Origin: Escherichia ruysiae
Lineage (GTDB): Bacteria > Pseudomonadota > Gammaproteobacteria > Enterobacterales > Enterobacteriaceae
DNA length: 64,000 nt
Assembly: GCF_031323975.1 (NCBI RefSeq)
Contig: NZ_JAVIWS010000001.1
Coordinates: 2,480,001 to 2,544,000 of the forward strand
Direction of reading: 5' to 3'
The notes beneath the pieces are model-generated. The model worked only from the letters and a program-made list of their open reading frames with translations. It had not been told where the DNA came from and searched no databases. The translations under genes were made by a program, and so were the position numbers. Below, piece by piece: positions 10,572 to 20,019 of the stretch (position 1 is the stretch's first letter; every line of letters begins with the position of its first letter).

Positions 10572-11347
10572 TGATGGTTATACCCAGACGCCTGTCAGAC
10601 GAGGTAGCTTCCCGTGTGCGGGCGCTGATTGATGAACAAAATCTGGAACCGGGCATGAAGTTGCCCGCTGAACGCCAACTGGCGATGCAGCTCGGCGTGT
10701 CGCGCAATTCCCTGCGCGAGGCGCTGGCAAAACTGGTCAGTGAAGGTGTGCTGCTTAGTCGTCGCGGTGGCGGGACGTTTATCCGCTGGCGCCATGACGC
10801 GTGGTCGGAGCAAAACATCGTCCAGCCGCTGAAAACGCTAATGGCCGATGATCCGGATTACAGCTTCGATATTCTGGAAGCCCGCTACGCCATTGAGGCC
10901 AGCACCGCCTGGCACGCAGCAATGCGTGCCACACAAGCCGATAAAGAAAAGATACAGCTCTGCTTTGAAGCGACGCTGAGTGAAGACCCGGATCTCGCCT
11001 CGCAAGCGGACGTTCGTTTTCACCTGGCAATTGCCGAAGCCTCACATAACATCGTGCTGCTGCAAACCATGCGCGGTTTCTTTGATGTCCTGCAATCTTC
11101 AGTGATGCAAAGTCGTCAGCGGATGTATCTGGTGCCGCCCGTTTTTTCGCAACTGACTGAACAGCATCAGGCGGTCATTAACGCCATTTTTGCCGGTGAT
11201 GCCGACGGTGCGCGTAAAGCAATGATGTCGCACCTCAGCTTTGTCCACACCACCATGAAACGATTCGATGAAGATCAGGCTCGCCGTGCACGCATTACCC
11301 GCCTGCCCGGTGAGCATAATGAGCATTCGAGGGAGAAAAACGCATGA
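10571..11347 (+). CDS. lldR: GntR-family regulator of the L-lactate operon
   Basis: 258 residues starting [12 protein letters not shown]; the ATG overlaps the lldP TAA by one base, which fits the K-12 start. The N-terminal GntR winged helix (about residues 8-75) contains [22 protein letters not shown] and the wing RRGGGTFI. The C-terminal FadR-type (FCD) all-helical domain has metal/ligand residues around [21 protein letters not shown] and HQAVINAI. It binds the two operators upstream of lldP, and L-lactate relieves repression. Other in-frame starts exist just upstream (10556) but inside lldP. Confidence 0.96.
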   Translation: MMVIPRRLSDEVASRVRALIDEQNLEPGMKLPAERQLAMQLGVSRNSLREALAKLVSEGVLLSRRGGGTFIRWRHDAWSEQNIVQPLKTLMADDPDYSFDILEARYAIEASTAWHAAMRATQADKEKIQLCFEATLSEDPDLASQADVRFHLAIAEASHNIVLLQTMRGFFDVLQSSVMQSRQRMYLVPPVFSQLTEQHQAVINAIFAGDADGARKAMMSHLSFVHTTMKRFDEDQARRARITRLPGEHNEHSREKNA

Positions 11348-12534
11348 TTATTTCCGCAGCCAGCGATTATCGCGCCGCAGCGCAACGCATTTTGCCGCCG
11401 TTCCTGTTCCACTATATGGATGGTGGTGCATATTCTGAATACACGCTGCGCCGCAACGTGGAGGATTTGTCAGAAGTGGCGCTGCGCCAACGCATTCTGA
11501 AAAACATGTCCGACTTAAGCCTGGAAACGACGCTGTTTAATGAAAAGCTGTCGATGCCAGTGGCGCTGGCTCCGGTGGGTTTGTGCGGCATGTATGCGCG
11601 TCGCGGCGAAGTTCAGGCAGCCAAAGCGGCTGATGCTCACGGCATTCCGTTTACTCTCTCAACGGTTTCAGTTTGCCCGATTGAAGAAGTCGCTCCAGCT
11701 ATCAAACGTCCGATGTGGTTCCAGCTTTATGTGCTGCGCGATCGCGGCTTTATGCGTAACGCACTGGAACGGGCAAAAGCGGCGGGCTGTTCGACACTGG
11801 TTTTCACTGTGGATATGCCGACGCCGGGTGCGCGTTATCGTGATGCACATTCTGGTATGAGCGGCCCGAACGCTGCAATGCGCCGCTACTTGCAGGCGGT
11901 GACGCATCCGCAATGGGCATGGGATGTCGGCCTGAACGGTCGTCCGCATGATTTAGGTAATATTTCGGCCTATCTCGGTAAACCGACCGGACTGGAAGAT
12001 TACATCGGCTGGCTGGGGAATAACTTCGATCCGTCCATCTCATGGAAAGACCTTGAGTGGATCCGCGATTTCTGGGATGGCCCGATGGTGATCAAAGGGA
12101 TCCTCGACCCGGAAGATGCGCGTGATGCAGTACGTTTTGGTGCTGATGGGATTGTGGTTTCTAACCACGGTGGCCGCCAGCTGGACGGTGTACTCTCTTC
12201 CGCTCGTGCGCTGCCTGCTATCGCGGATGCGGTGAAAGGTGATATCGCCATTCTGGCAGATAGCGGGATTCGTAACGGACTTGATGTCGTGCGTATGATC
12301 GCGCTCGGTGCCGATACCGTACTGCTGGGTCGTGCGTTCCTGTATGCGCTGGCAACAGCGGGTCAGGCGGGCGTGGCGAACTTGCTGAATCTGATCGAGA
12401 AAGAGATGAAAGTGGCGATGACGCTGACTGGCGCGAAATCCATCAGTGAGATTACGGAAGATTCGCTGGTTCAGGGGCTGGGTAAAGAGTTGCCTGCGGC
12501 ACTGGCTCCGATGGCGAAAGGGAATGCAGCATAG
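11344..12534 (+). CDS. lldD: L-lactate dehydrogenase, FMN-dependent
   Basis: 396 residues, full length for LldD. A peripheral inner-membrane flavoprotein that oxidises L-lactate to pyruvate and feeds electrons to the quinone pool. The FMN-dependent alpha-hydroxy-acid dehydrogenase fold is clear: [15 protein letters not shown] near the N-terminus, [18 protein letters not shown], the catalytic [10 protein letters not shown] (His-Gly-Gly-Arg) at about residue 273-282 and [20 protein letters not shown]. It overlaps the end of lldR by four bases (ATGA). A 597-bp repeat region follows. Confidence 0.97.
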   Translation: MIISAASDYRAAAQRILPPFLFHYMDGGAYSEYTLRRNVEDLSEVALRQRILKNMSDLSLETTLFNEKLSMPVALAPVGLCGMYARRGEVQAAKAADAHGIPFTLSTVSVCPIEEVAPAIKRPMWFQLYVLRDRGFMRNALERAKAAGCSTLVFTVDMPTPGARYRDAHSGMSGPNAAMRRYLQAVTHPQWAWDVGLNGRPHDLGNISAYLGKPTGLEDYIGWLGNNFDPSISWKDLEWIRDFWDGPMVIKGILDPEDARDAVRFGADGIVVSNHGGRQLDGVLSSARALPAIADAVKGDIAILADSGIRNGLDVVRMIALGADTVLLGRAFLYALATAGQAGVANLLNLIEKEMKVAMTLTGAKSISEITEDSLVQGLGKELPAALAPMAKGNAA

Positions 12535-12544
12535 TCGTTTGCGC

Positions 12545-13080
12545 CCCCTCACCCTAACCCTCTCCCTCAGGGAGAGGGAACCGATCGGCGCTGTCTGTAC
12601 TCCCTCAGGCTGAAAACAATTCCTCGCCCTATTTTCCTCCTGGCTTCTTTAAGGTGAGGAGAAAAGACCTTACCTGCCCGACACTACATTGTCTCCCTCA
12701 CCTTTTCTCCCTCGCCCCTCCGGGGAGAGGGAACCGATCGGCGCTGTCTGTACTCCCTCAGGCTGAAAACAATTCCTCGCCCTATTTTCCTCCTGGCTTC
12801 TTTAAGGTGAGGAGAAAAGACCTTACCTGCCCGACACTACATTGTCTCCCTCACCTTTTCTCCCTCGCCCCTCCGGGGAGAGGGAACCGATCGACGCTGT
12901 CTGTACTCCCTCAGGCTAAAAACAATTCCTCGCCCTATTTTCCTCCAGGCTTCTTTAAGGTGAGGAGAAAAGACCTTACCTGCTCGACACTACATTGTCT
13001 CCCCTCACTCTGAAACGACACCGCACTCTTTTTTTCTCCCTCGCCCCTCCGGGGAGAGGGCCGGGGTGAGGGGAAAAGGC
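12545..13080. repeat. 153-bp tandem repeat and C-rich hairpins between lldD and trmL
   Basis: The phrase GAACCGATCG (or its one-base variant) recurs at 12578, 12731 and 12884, a 153-bp period. Each unit has the same order: a C-rich hairpin (TCTCCCTCAGGGAGAGGG or CCCTCGCCCCTCCGGGGAGAGGG), TCTGTACTCCCTCAGGC, TTCCTCGCCC, a T-rich piece, GGTGAGGAGAAAAGACC and ACACTACATTGTCTCCC. A fourth hairpin at about 13036-13077 closes the array. A frame is open across it, but it is a repeat artefact with no recognisable protein. The hairpins are the same family as at 8612-8663. Confidence 0.88.
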
Positions 13081-13107
13081 CGCACTAATCCCCGATTTTC
13101 TGCTATC

Positions 13108-13130
13108 CTGCCCCCGCACTAAGGGGGCAG
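13108..13130 (+). promoter_or_regulatory. Hairpin masking the trmL ribosome binding site
   Basis: CTGCCCCC (13108-13115) and GGGGGCAG (13123-13130) form a perfect 8-bp GC-rich stem with loop GCACTAA. The only Shine-Dalgarno-like sequence of trmL, AAGGGGG at 13121-13127, lies in the loop and 3' arm, and the ATG starts two bases after the stem. Translation of trmL would require opening of this hairpin. Confidence 0.6.
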
Positions 13131-13131
13131 T

Positions 13132-13605
13132 ATGCTAAACATCGTACTTTACGAACCAGAAATTCCGCCAAACACTGGCAACATCATCCGTCTTTGCGCT
13201 AATACCGGCTTTCGTCTGCATATCATCGAACCGATGGGATTTGCCTGGGACGATAAGCGCCTGCGCCGCGCGGGGCTGGACTATCACGAGTTTACTGCCG
13301 TTACGCGTCATCATGACTATAGCGCGTTCCTTAGAGCAGAAAATCCCCAGCGTCTGTTTGCCCTCACCACTAAAGGCACACCCGCCCATAGCGCCGTAAG
13401 CTATCAGGATGGCGACTATCTGATGTTCGGCCCGGAAACACGCGGCCTGCCAGCAAGCATTCTTGATGTCCTGCCCGCTGAACAAAAAATTCGGATTCCG
13501 ATGGTGCCGGACAGCCGCAGCATGAACCTGTCCAATGCAGTGTCGGTCGTGGTGTATGAAGCCTGGCGGCAGTTGGGATATCCGGGAGCGGTGTTGAGAG
13601 ATTAG
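13132..13605 (+). CDS. trmL: tRNA (cytidine/uridine-2'-O-)-methyltransferase TrmL
   Basis: 157 residues, the normal length of TrmL (YibK). A SPOUT-class methyltransferase using S-adenosylmethionine, a dimer, that methylates the 2'-O of wobble position 34 in the two tRNA-Leu isoacceptors. Visible motifs are [19 protein letters not shown] at the N-terminus and the knot motifs [10 protein letters not shown] and [19 protein letters not shown] at the C-terminus. It stands alone on the plus strand and converges on cysE across a REP element. Confidence 0.97.
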   Translation: MLNIVLYEPEIPPNTGNIIRLCANTGFRLHIIEPMGFAWDDKRLRRAGLDYHEFTAVTRHHDYSAFLRAENPQRLFALTTKGTPAHSAVSYQDGDYLMFGPETRGLPASILDVLPAEQKIRIPMVPDSRSMNLSNAVSVVVYEAWRQLGYPGAVLRD

Positions 13606-13614
13606 TTACGCCAG

Positions 13615-13647
13615 GCCGGATAAGATGCGGTTAGCATCGCATCCGGC
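13615..13647. repeat. REP element between trmL and cysE
   Basis: GCCGGATAAGATGCG and CGCATCCGGC form the typical imperfect palindrome of an E. coli REP unit, placed between two convergent gene ends. Confidence 0.85.
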
Positions 13648-13661
13648 ACGAGCACAGGACG

Positions 13662-14483
13662 TCAGATCCCATCCCCATACTCAAACGTATGGTGAATGCC
13701 GTTGAAATGCTGATCCATATCCATTGACGGTTTATCGCTGTCTGGTTTACCGACGATACGCGCCGGAACGCCAGCAGCGGTGGTATGCGGCGGCACTGGT
13801 TGCAGCACGACAGAACCCGCGCCAATCTTCGCGCCGCGCCCAACTTCAATATTGCCGAGAATTTTCGCGCCCGCGCCAATCATCACGCCTTCACGAATTT
13901 TTGGGTGACGGTCGCCGCTGGTTTTGCCCGTACCGCCAAGGGTGACGGATTGCAGAATCGACACATCGTTTTCAATCACCGCTGTTTCACCAACGACGAT
14001 GCCTGTCGCGTGGTCGAGCATGATACCGCGACCAATTTTTGCCGCCGGGTGAATATCCACCTGAAAAGTCACAGACACCTGATTTTGCAGGAAAATAGCC
14101 AGTGCGCGACGCCCCTGATTCCACAGCCAGTGACCGATGCGATACGCCTGCAAGGCATGAAAACCTTTCAGGTATAACAAGGGGGTTGAGTATTTATCAA
14201 CTGCCGGGTCGCGGGTGCGCACCGCCTGAATATCGCAGGCCGCAGAAGCGATCATTTCAGGGTCGGCGGCGTAGGCTTCTTCAACGACTTCACGAATAGC
14301 AATAGCAGGCATAATCGGCGATGACAGCTTGTTCGCCAGCATATAGCTCAGTGCACTGCCAAGATTCTCGTGCTTGAGTAGCGTTGCGTGGTAAAAACTG
14401 GCCAGCATTGGCTCACAGTCCGCCAGCGTTCTGGCTTCCGCTTTAATATTGTTCCAGACAATTTCCAGTTCTTCACACGACAT
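13662..14483 (-). CDS. cysE: Serine O-acetyltransferase
   Basis: 273 residues, as in E. coli CysE. It makes O-acetylserine from serine and acetyl-CoA, the first step of cysteine synthesis, and is feedback-inhibited by cysteine. An N-terminal helical domain (about 1-140) is followed by a left-handed beta-helix of hexapeptide repeats (VSILQSVTLGGTGKTSGDRHPKI, GVMIGAGAKILGN, GRGAKIGAGSVVLQPVP). The catalytic Asp/His pair (DIHPAAKIGRG, DHATGI) is visible, and the flexible tail ends YGDGI. Last gene of the minus-strand group yibN-grxC-secB-gpsA-cysE. Confidence 0.97.
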   Translation of the reverse strand: MSCEELEIVWNNIKAEARTLADCEPMLASFYHATLLKHENLGSALSYMLANKLSSPIMPAIAIREVVEEAYAADPEMIASAACDIQAVRTRDPAVDKYSTPLLYLKGFHALQAYRIGHWLWNQGRRALAIFLQNQVSVTFQVDIHPAAKIGRGIMLDHATGIVVGETAVIENDVSILQSVTLGGTGKTSGDRHPKIREGVMIGAGAKILGNIEVGRGAKIGAGSVVLQPVPPHTTAAGVPARIVGKPDSDKPSMDMDQHFNGIHHTFEYGDGI

Positions 14484-14562
14484 TGCTTACTCCACACGAT
14501 GAGATAATGACCGGCTCGTTCTGCGCGAGCCGGGTCATAGCGGTAACAAAGGTTCCCTGGGT

Positions 14563-15582
14563 TTAGTGGCTGCTTCGCTCGTCCTTGCGTGCACGACCTA
14601 ATAACGTCAATGCTGCCTCGCGCGCGTTTTTTCCGCAATATAATACTTGATAAATTTCCTCGGTTATTGGCATTTCAACGCCGAAGCGGTGCGCCAGTTC
14701 GCGGACTTCTTTCGTATTGCGGTAGCCTTCCACCACCTGACCAATCTTCTCTTGCGCGCTTTGTACATCCATGCCCTGACCGAGCATCATGCCAAAACGG
14801 CGGTTCCGCGACTGGTTGTCGGTGCAGGTAAGTACCAGATCGCCCAGACCTGCCATGCCCATAAAGGTGGCAGGATCGGCGCCCAGCGCCGTGCCCAGAC
14901 GCGACATTTCAGCCAGACCACGGGTGATCAGCGCCGTTCGCGCATTCGCCCCGAAACCGATACCGTCGGACATGCCGGCACCGATCGCAATGACGTTTTT
15001 CACCGCGCCGCCAAGCTGCACGCCAATGAAATCCGGGTTGCTGTAAACGCGGAAACTTTTGCCGCAGTGCAGCAGTTGCTGGAGGTCATCAGCAAAGGTT
15101 TGATCGGTAGAGGCCAGCGAAATGGCCGTTGGTAAACCCGCCGCCAGTTCTTTCGCAAAAGTCGGGCCAGAGATAACCGCCAGTGGAATTTGATCGCCTA
15201 ACGCCTCGCGCGCTACGTCCTGTAACAGACGCCCTGTTTCCGCTTCCAGTCCTTTTGTCGCCCACACCAGACGCGCATCAGGGCGCAGCAGCGGTTTAAT
15301 CTGGCGCAGCACTTCACCAAAGACATGGCTGGGTACGACGACGAGAATATTACGGCTGGCTGCCAGTGCGGTGGCGAGATCGCTTTCAAGGTGAAGCGTA
15401 TCGGGAAAAGGCACATCGGGGAGAAACGCGGCGTTACAGCGGTCGCGTTCAAGCGTCGCGATATGTTCAGGGTCATGGCCCCAGAGGACAACCTCGTGGC
15501 CATTTCTTGCCAGGGTGATGGCAAGAGCGGTGCCGTACGAGCCGGCACCGATCACAGTCATTGAAGCATTACGTTGGTTCAT
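14563..15582 (-). CDS. gpsA: Glycerol-3-phosphate dehydrogenase [NAD(P)+]
   Basis: 339 residues. A cytoplasmic biosynthetic enzyme that reduces dihydroxyacetone phosphate to sn-glycerol 3-phosphate for phospholipids. The N-terminal dinucleotide-binding motif [13 protein letters not shown] is at residues 10-22, and the catalytic Lys lies in the conserved [16 protein letters not shown] segment (about 190-205). [20 protein letters not shown] is also typical. The start codon overlaps the secB stop by one base, so the two are coupled. Confidence 0.97.
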   Translation of the reverse strand: MNQRNASMTVIGAGSYGTALAITLARNGHEVVLWGHDPEHIATLERDRCNAAFLPDVPFPDTLHLESDLATALAASRNILVVVPSHVFGEVLRQIKPLLRPDARLVWATKGLEAETGRLLQDVAREALGDQIPLAVISGPTFAKELAAGLPTAISLASTDQTFADDLQQLLHCGKSFRVYSNPDFIGVQLGGAVKNVIAIGAGMSDGIGFGANARTALITRGLAEMSRLGTALGADPATFMGMAGLGDLVLTCTDNQSRNRRFGMMLGQGMDVQSAQEKIGQVVEGYRNTKEVRELAHRFGVEMPITEEIYQVLYCGKNAREAALTLLGRARKDERSSH

Positions 15583-16049
15583 CAGGCATCCTGATGTTCT
15601 TCAGTACCTTCGCCAGCCTGCTGCTGCAAATAGTTCATGAACAGCGCATCGAAGTTAACCGGCGCAAGGTTCAGTTGCGGGAACGTACCGCGAGATACCA
15701 TGCTGGTGATGCATTCACGAGCATACGGGAACAGAATGTTCGGGCAGTATGCGCCCAGGCAATGTGCCATCTGGGTGCCTTCGATACCCGCGATGGAGAA
15801 AATACCGCCCTGCTGAACTTCGCACAGGAACGCGGTTTCTTCGCCCAGGGATGCCGTTACGGTAACACGCAGTACCACTTCGTAAACGTCATCTGCCAGT
15901 TGAGAAGATGCCGTATCCAGATCAAGTTTAACTTCTGGCTGCCAATCTTTCTGGAAAACGTGCGGCGCGTTCGGCGCTTCGAAAGAAATATCCTTGGTAT
16001 AAATACGCTGGATCTGGAAGGTCATTTCGGTGTTGTTTTGTTCTGACAT
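15582..16049 (-). CDS. secB: Protein-export chaperone SecB
   Basis: 155 residues, the normal length. SecB is a cytoplasmic tetramer that keeps secretory precursors unfolded and delivers them to SecA. The conserved beta-sheet core ([36 protein letters not shown]) and the C-terminal acidic tail are present. The segment [19 protein letters not shown] is the family hallmark. It lies 62 bp downstream of grxC and overlaps gpsA by one base. Confidence 0.97.
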
Positions 16050-16111
16050 GTGTAGAAAACCCTTAAGTGTTGTCCTTAAATACTGCGCAGTGTAATGCCA
16101 ACGTTAATACG

Positions 16112-16363
16112 TTATTTCAGCAGGGGATCCAGTCCACCACGTGCATCCAATGCATACAAGTCGTCACAGCCGCCAATGTGCTGTGCGTCAATAAAAATTT
16201 GCGGAACCGTGGTGCGACCACTGCGTTTGATCATCTCTTCACGCTTAGCGGCGTTGCCATCAATCGGTAGCTCCTGGAAACTTACGCCCTTGCTGCTCAG
16301 CAGTGCTTTTGCACGATGGCAATACGGGCAGGTTTCTTTGGTATAGATTTCAACATTGGCCAT
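16112..16363 (-). CDS. grxC: Glutaredoxin 3
   Basis: 83 residues with the CPYC active site at residues 11-14 (ETCPYCHRAK) and the conserved TTVPQIFI and GGCDDLYAL glutathione-binding segments. A small cytoplasmic thiol-disulfide oxidoreductase reduced by glutathione. It lies between yibN and secB in the same orientation, with a 141-bp gap to yibN. Confidence 0.97.
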   Translation of the reverse strand: MANVEIYTKETCPYCHRAKALLSSKGVSFQELPIDGNAAKREEMIKRSGRTTVPQIFIDAQHIGGCDDLYALDARGGLDPLLK

Positions 16364-16504
16364 AACTTAGCTCCTGTTTTTTTACCCTGAAATTTCATAT
16401 TGCAGGGCAGCTGCAAAATGGAGTGTCCCCAGAAGCTTATATCAATAAGTCGCTGGGGGTCTAATTGCAGCTAACTGCCTGCGGCATGAAAGATGGCAGG
16501 TAAA

Positions 16505-16936
16505 TTATTTGCCGCGCACCAGAGGCAAGTTTTCGCCAGCCCAGCCAGCGACGCCTTCTTTCAGCACGAATACTTGCGCAAAACCCGCTTTCGTCAGCGC
16601 GTTTGCAGGCTCCTGGCACTGCATACCAGAACCGTCTACCACGATAACCGGTTTGTCTTTGTGCTTCTCAAGTTCACCAACATTGTTGGCTTTGATTTCG
16701 CTCGGCAACAAATTGATAGAACCTGCGATATGGCCTTTACGGAAGTCATCACGCTGGCGTAAATCCACAACCACTGCGTCTTCTTTGTTGATCAGACGCG
16801 TAGCTTCACCACGAGTAATTACCTTCACTTTTGAGGTCAGGCTCTTAAACGTAGTAACAAGAACCGCCACCAGTAACGCGATCCAAGCGATACTCAGTAT
16901 GGGATGACGGCCAACAAATTGCATAATTTCTTGCAT
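16505..16936 (-). CDS. yibN: Membrane-anchored rhodanese-like protein YibN
   Basis: 143 residues: one N-terminal membrane segment (about residues 12-30, [17 protein letters not shown]) followed by a single rhodanese domain (about 40-140). Asp-Leu-Arg ([19 protein letters not shown]) and a candidate active-site Cys at about residue 106 in [10 protein letters not shown] are visible. The substrate is not established. It heads the minus-strand group with grxC-secB-gpsA-cysE. Confidence 0.93.
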
Positions 16937-17178
16937 GGGGGGTAATAACTCCCGACGTAGTGATTAAAAACCAGGGAAGGAGTATACCTGCGCGTTGCGG
17001 CAAATACAGCCAGCGCGTGCACCGGAATGCAATTTTGCGGCACGCTACGAAAAAAAATCGCAAATCTGGCATCGGCTTGCCGCGAGCGGTCGTATATTTT
17101 GATCTTCAGAGGCTATTTTATCGATTCAGCTGTAGTAAAATTACGCAAATTTTGACTCTTGAGTATGAGGTTGTCGCA

Positions 17179-18723
17179 ATGTCGGTTTCTAAAAAACCTA
17201 TGGTACTGGTGATTCTGGATGGCTATGGCTATCGTGAAGAACAACAGGATAACGCCATTTTTAGTGCTAAAACCCCGGTAATGGATGCACTGTGGGCCAA
17301 TCGTCCGCATACCCTGATCGACGCTTCCGGTCTGGAAGTCGGTCTGCCTGACCGTCAGATGGGTAACTCCGAAGTAGGCCACGTTAACCTGGGTGCCGGC
17401 CGCATCGTGTATCAGGACCTGACTCGTCTGGACGTTGAAATCAAAGATCGCGCTTTCTTCGCTAACCCGGTGCTGACTGGTGCGGTAGATAAAGCGAAAA
17501 ACGCGGGCAAAGCGGTACACATTATGGGTCTGCTCTCCGCAGGCGGCGTACACAGCCACGAAGATCACATCATGGCGATGGTAGAGCTGGCGGCTGAACG
17601 TGGCGCAGAGAAAATCTACCTGCACGCATTCCTTGACGGTCGCGACACCCCGCCGCGCAGTGCTGAATCTTCGCTGAAAAAATTTGAAGAGAAATTTGCC
17701 GCGCTGGGTAAAGGCCGCGTAGCGTCCATCATTGGTCGTTACTACGCGATGGATCGCGATAACCGTTGGGATCGCGTTGAAAAAGCTTATGACCTGCTGA
17801 CTCTGGCGCAAGGTGAGTTCCAGGCTGATACCGCCGTTGCTGGTTTGCAGGCCGCTTATGCTCGCGACGAAAACGACGAGTTTGTGAAAGCGACCGTTAT
17901 CCGTGCTGAAGGCCAGCCAGATGCAGCGATGGAAGACGGCGATGCGCTGATTTTCATGAACTTCCGCGCTGACCGCGCACGTGAAATCACTCGTGCATTC
18001 GTGAACTCTGATTTCGACGGCTTCGCGCGTAAGAAAGTGGTTAACATCGATTTCGTGATGCTGACCGAATACGCCGCTGACATCAAAACTGCCGTTGCTT
18101 ACCCACCAGCCTCTCTGGTTAACACCTTCGGCGAGTGGATGGCGAAAAACGATAAAACTCAGCTGCGTATTTCCGAAACCGAAAAATATGCCCACGTCAC
18201 TTTCTTCTTCAACGGTGGCGTAGAAGAGTCGTTCAAAGGCGAAGATCGCATTCTGATCAACTCGCCGAAAGTGGCTACCTACGATCTGCAGCCGGAAATG
18301 AGCTCCGCAGAGCTGACCGAAAAACTGGTTGCTGCCATCAAGAGCGGCAAATACGACACCATTATCTGTAACTATCCGAACGGCGACATGGTAGGTCACA
18401 CCGGGGTGATGGAAGCAGCAGTTAAAGCAGTTGAAGCACTGGATCACTGCGTGGCAGAAGTGACCAAAGCTGTTGAGTCTGTGGGTGGACAACTGCTGAT
18501 CACCGCTGACCACGGTAACGCTGAACAGATGCGCGATCCGGCTACGGGTCAGGCTCACACGGCGCATACCAACCTGCCAGTTCCGCTGATTTATGTTGGC
18601 GATAAGAACGTGAAAGCGGTTGAAGGCGGCAAACTTTCTGACATCGCGCCGACCATGCTCTCTTTAATGGGTATGGAAATCCCGCAAGAGATGACTGGTA
18701 AGCCGCTGTTCATCGTGGAATAA
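17179..18723 (+). CDS. gpmI: 2,3-bisphosphoglycerate-independent phosphoglycerate mutase
   Basis: 514 residues from [20 protein letters not shown], which matches the family start; the frame is open further upstream, but that DNA is the yibN/gpmI promoter region. A glycolytic enzyme interconverting 3- and 2-phosphoglycerate with Mn2+. It belongs to the alkaline-phosphatase superfamily: DGYG at about 14-17, catalytic Ser in [16 protein letters not shown] (about 60-75), [21 protein letters not shown], and the C-terminal metal residues [12 protein letters not shown] and [10 protein letters not shown]. It is followed 33 bp downstream by envC. Confidence 0.97.
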   Translation: MSVSKKPMVLVILDGYGYREEQQDNAIFSAKTPVMDALWANRPHTLIDASGLEVGLPDRQMGNSEVGHVNLGAGRIVYQDLTRLDVEIKDRAFFANPVLTGAVDKAKNAGKAVHIMGLLSAGGVHSHEDHIMAMVELAAERGAEKIYLHAFLDGRDTPPRSAESSLKKFEEKFAALGKGRVASIIGRYYAMDRDNRWDRVEKAYDLLTLAQGEFQADTAVAGLQAAYARDENDEFVKATVIRAEGQPDAAMEDGDALIFMNFRADRAREITRAFVNSDFDGFARKKVVNIDFVMLTEYAADIKTAVAYPPASLVNTFGEWMAKNDKTQLRISETEKYAHVTFFFNGGVEESFKGEDRILINSPKVATYDLQPEMSSAELTEKLVAAIKSGKYDTIICNYPNGDMVGHTGVMEAAVKAVEALDHCVAEVTKAVESVGGQLLITADHGNAEQMRDPATGQAHTAHTNLPVPLIYVGDKNVKAVEGGKLSDIAPTMLSLMGMEIPQEMTGKPLFIVE

Positions 18724-18756
18724 TCCCTCCCCATGAGGGGAAAGGCGATTAATACC

Positions 18757-20016
18757 ATGACACGGGCCACGAAACCGCGCAGGTTTGCAGTCAGGCCCAT
18801 CATTTACGCCAGCGTTCTTTGCGCTGGCGTATTGTTGTGCACTTTTTCTGCCCACGCGGATGACCGCGACCAACTCAAGTCTATTCAGGCTGATATCGCT
18901 GCCAAAGAGCGTGCGGTACGCCAACAACAGCAACAACGCTCAAGCCTGCTGGCACAATTGAAAAAGCAGGAAGAGGCGATCTCCGAAGCCACTCGTAAAC
19001 TGCGCGAAACGCAAAATACGCTCAATCAACTGAATAAACAGATTGATGAGATGAACGCCTCGATTGCCAAACTGGAACAGCAAAAAGCGGCTCAGGAACG
19101 CAGTCTCGCCGCGCAACTGGACGCCGCATTTCGCCAGGGTGAGCATACGGGTATACAGCTCATTCTCAGCGGTGAAGAAAGCCAGCGCGGTCAGCGTTTA
19201 CAGGCTTATTTCGGCTATCTCAACCAGGCGCGACAAGAAACCATCGCCGAACTGAAGCAAACACGTGCAGAAGTCGCCATGCAGCGCGCCGAACTGGAAG
19301 AGAAACAGAGCGAGCAACAAACGCTGTTATACGAACAACGCGCCCAGCAGGCGAAGCTGACCCAGGCGCTGAACGAGCGTAAGAAGACGCTGGCAGGGCT
19401 GGAATCTTCCATTCAACAAGGTCAGCAGCAGCTAAGTGAACTGCGCGCTAACGAATCTCGTCTGCGCAATAGCATTGCTCGTGCAGAAGCGGCAGCAAAA
19501 GCGCGTGCTGAACGAGAAGCGCGTGAGGCTCAGGCTGTTCGCGACAGGCAAAAAGAAGCGACGCGCAAAGGCACCACCTACAAACCTACCGAAAGCGAAA
19601 AATCGCTGATGTCCCGAACCGGTGGTCTGGGTGCGCCGCGTGGTCAGGCATTCTGGCCGGTTCGCGGGCCGACGCTGCATCGCTATGGCGAACAGCTACA
19701 GGGCGAACTGCGCTGGAAAGGGATGGTTATTGGTGCCTCTGAAGGTACTGAAGTTAAAGCGATTGCCGATGGTCGGGTGATTCTGGCTGACTGGCTGCAA
19801 GGCTACGGTCTGGTGGTGGTGGTTGAGCACGGTAAAGGCGACATGAGCCTTTATGGCTATAATCAGAGCGCACTGGTGAGCGTTGGTTCGCAGGTTCGCG
19901 CGGGTCAGCCAATTGCACTGGTGGGCAGCAGTGGCGGTCAGGGTCGGCCCTCACTCTATTTCGAAATTCGCCGCCAGGGTCAGGCGGTCAATCCACAACC
20001 GTGGTTGGGAAGATAA
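18757..20016 (+). CDS. envC: Murein hydrolase activator EnvC
   Basis: 419 residues from MTRATKPRRF, preceded by a signal sequence with cleavage after AHA at about residue 34. Residues about 35-270 are a long coiled coil rich in Gln/Glu/Lys. The last about 125 residues are a LytM (M23) fold. Zinc ligands of active M23 peptidases are replaced: the usual H-x-H region reads LYFEI, and YGYN stands where Y-x-H-L would be. This fits EnvC, which is not a hydrolase but activates amidases AmiA and AmiB in the periplasm at the septum and is itself controlled by FtsEX. Upstream in-frame ATG at 18733 is less likely. Confidence 0.96.
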   Translation: MTRATKPRRFAVRPIIYASVLCAGVLLCTFSAHADDRDQLKSIQADIAAKERAVRQQQQQRSSLLAQLKKQEEAISEATRKLRETQNTLNQLNKQIDEMNASIAKLEQQKAAQERSLAAQLDAAFRQGEHTGIQLILSGEESQRGQRLQAYFGYLNQARQETIAELKQTRAEVAMQRAELEEKQSEQQTLLYEQRAQQAKLTQALNERKKTLAGLESSIQQGQQQLSELRANESRLRNSIARAEAAAKARAEREAREAQAVRDRQKEATRKGTTYKPTESEKSLMSRTGGLGAPRGQAFWPVRGPTLHRYGEQLQGELRWKGMVIGASEGTEVKAIADGRVILADWLQGYGLVVVVEHGKGDMSLYGYNQSALVSVGSQVRAGQPIALVGSSGGQGRPSLYFEIRRQGQAVNPQPWLGR

Positions 20017-20019
20017 GTT

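Noticed and set aside
12654..13013. 119-codon open frame between lldD and trmL
   Set aside because: It follows the 153-bp repeat exactly; low-complexity Pro/Leu/Ser repeats only.
17113..18567. 484-codon antisense frame opposite gpmI
   Set aside because: A shadow of the strongly biased gpmI codons; no protein family features and no upstream signals.
18757..20016. EnvC annotated as an active M23 peptidase
   Set aside because: The zinc-binding His positions are replaced (LYFEI, YGYN), so it is the non-catalytic activator.
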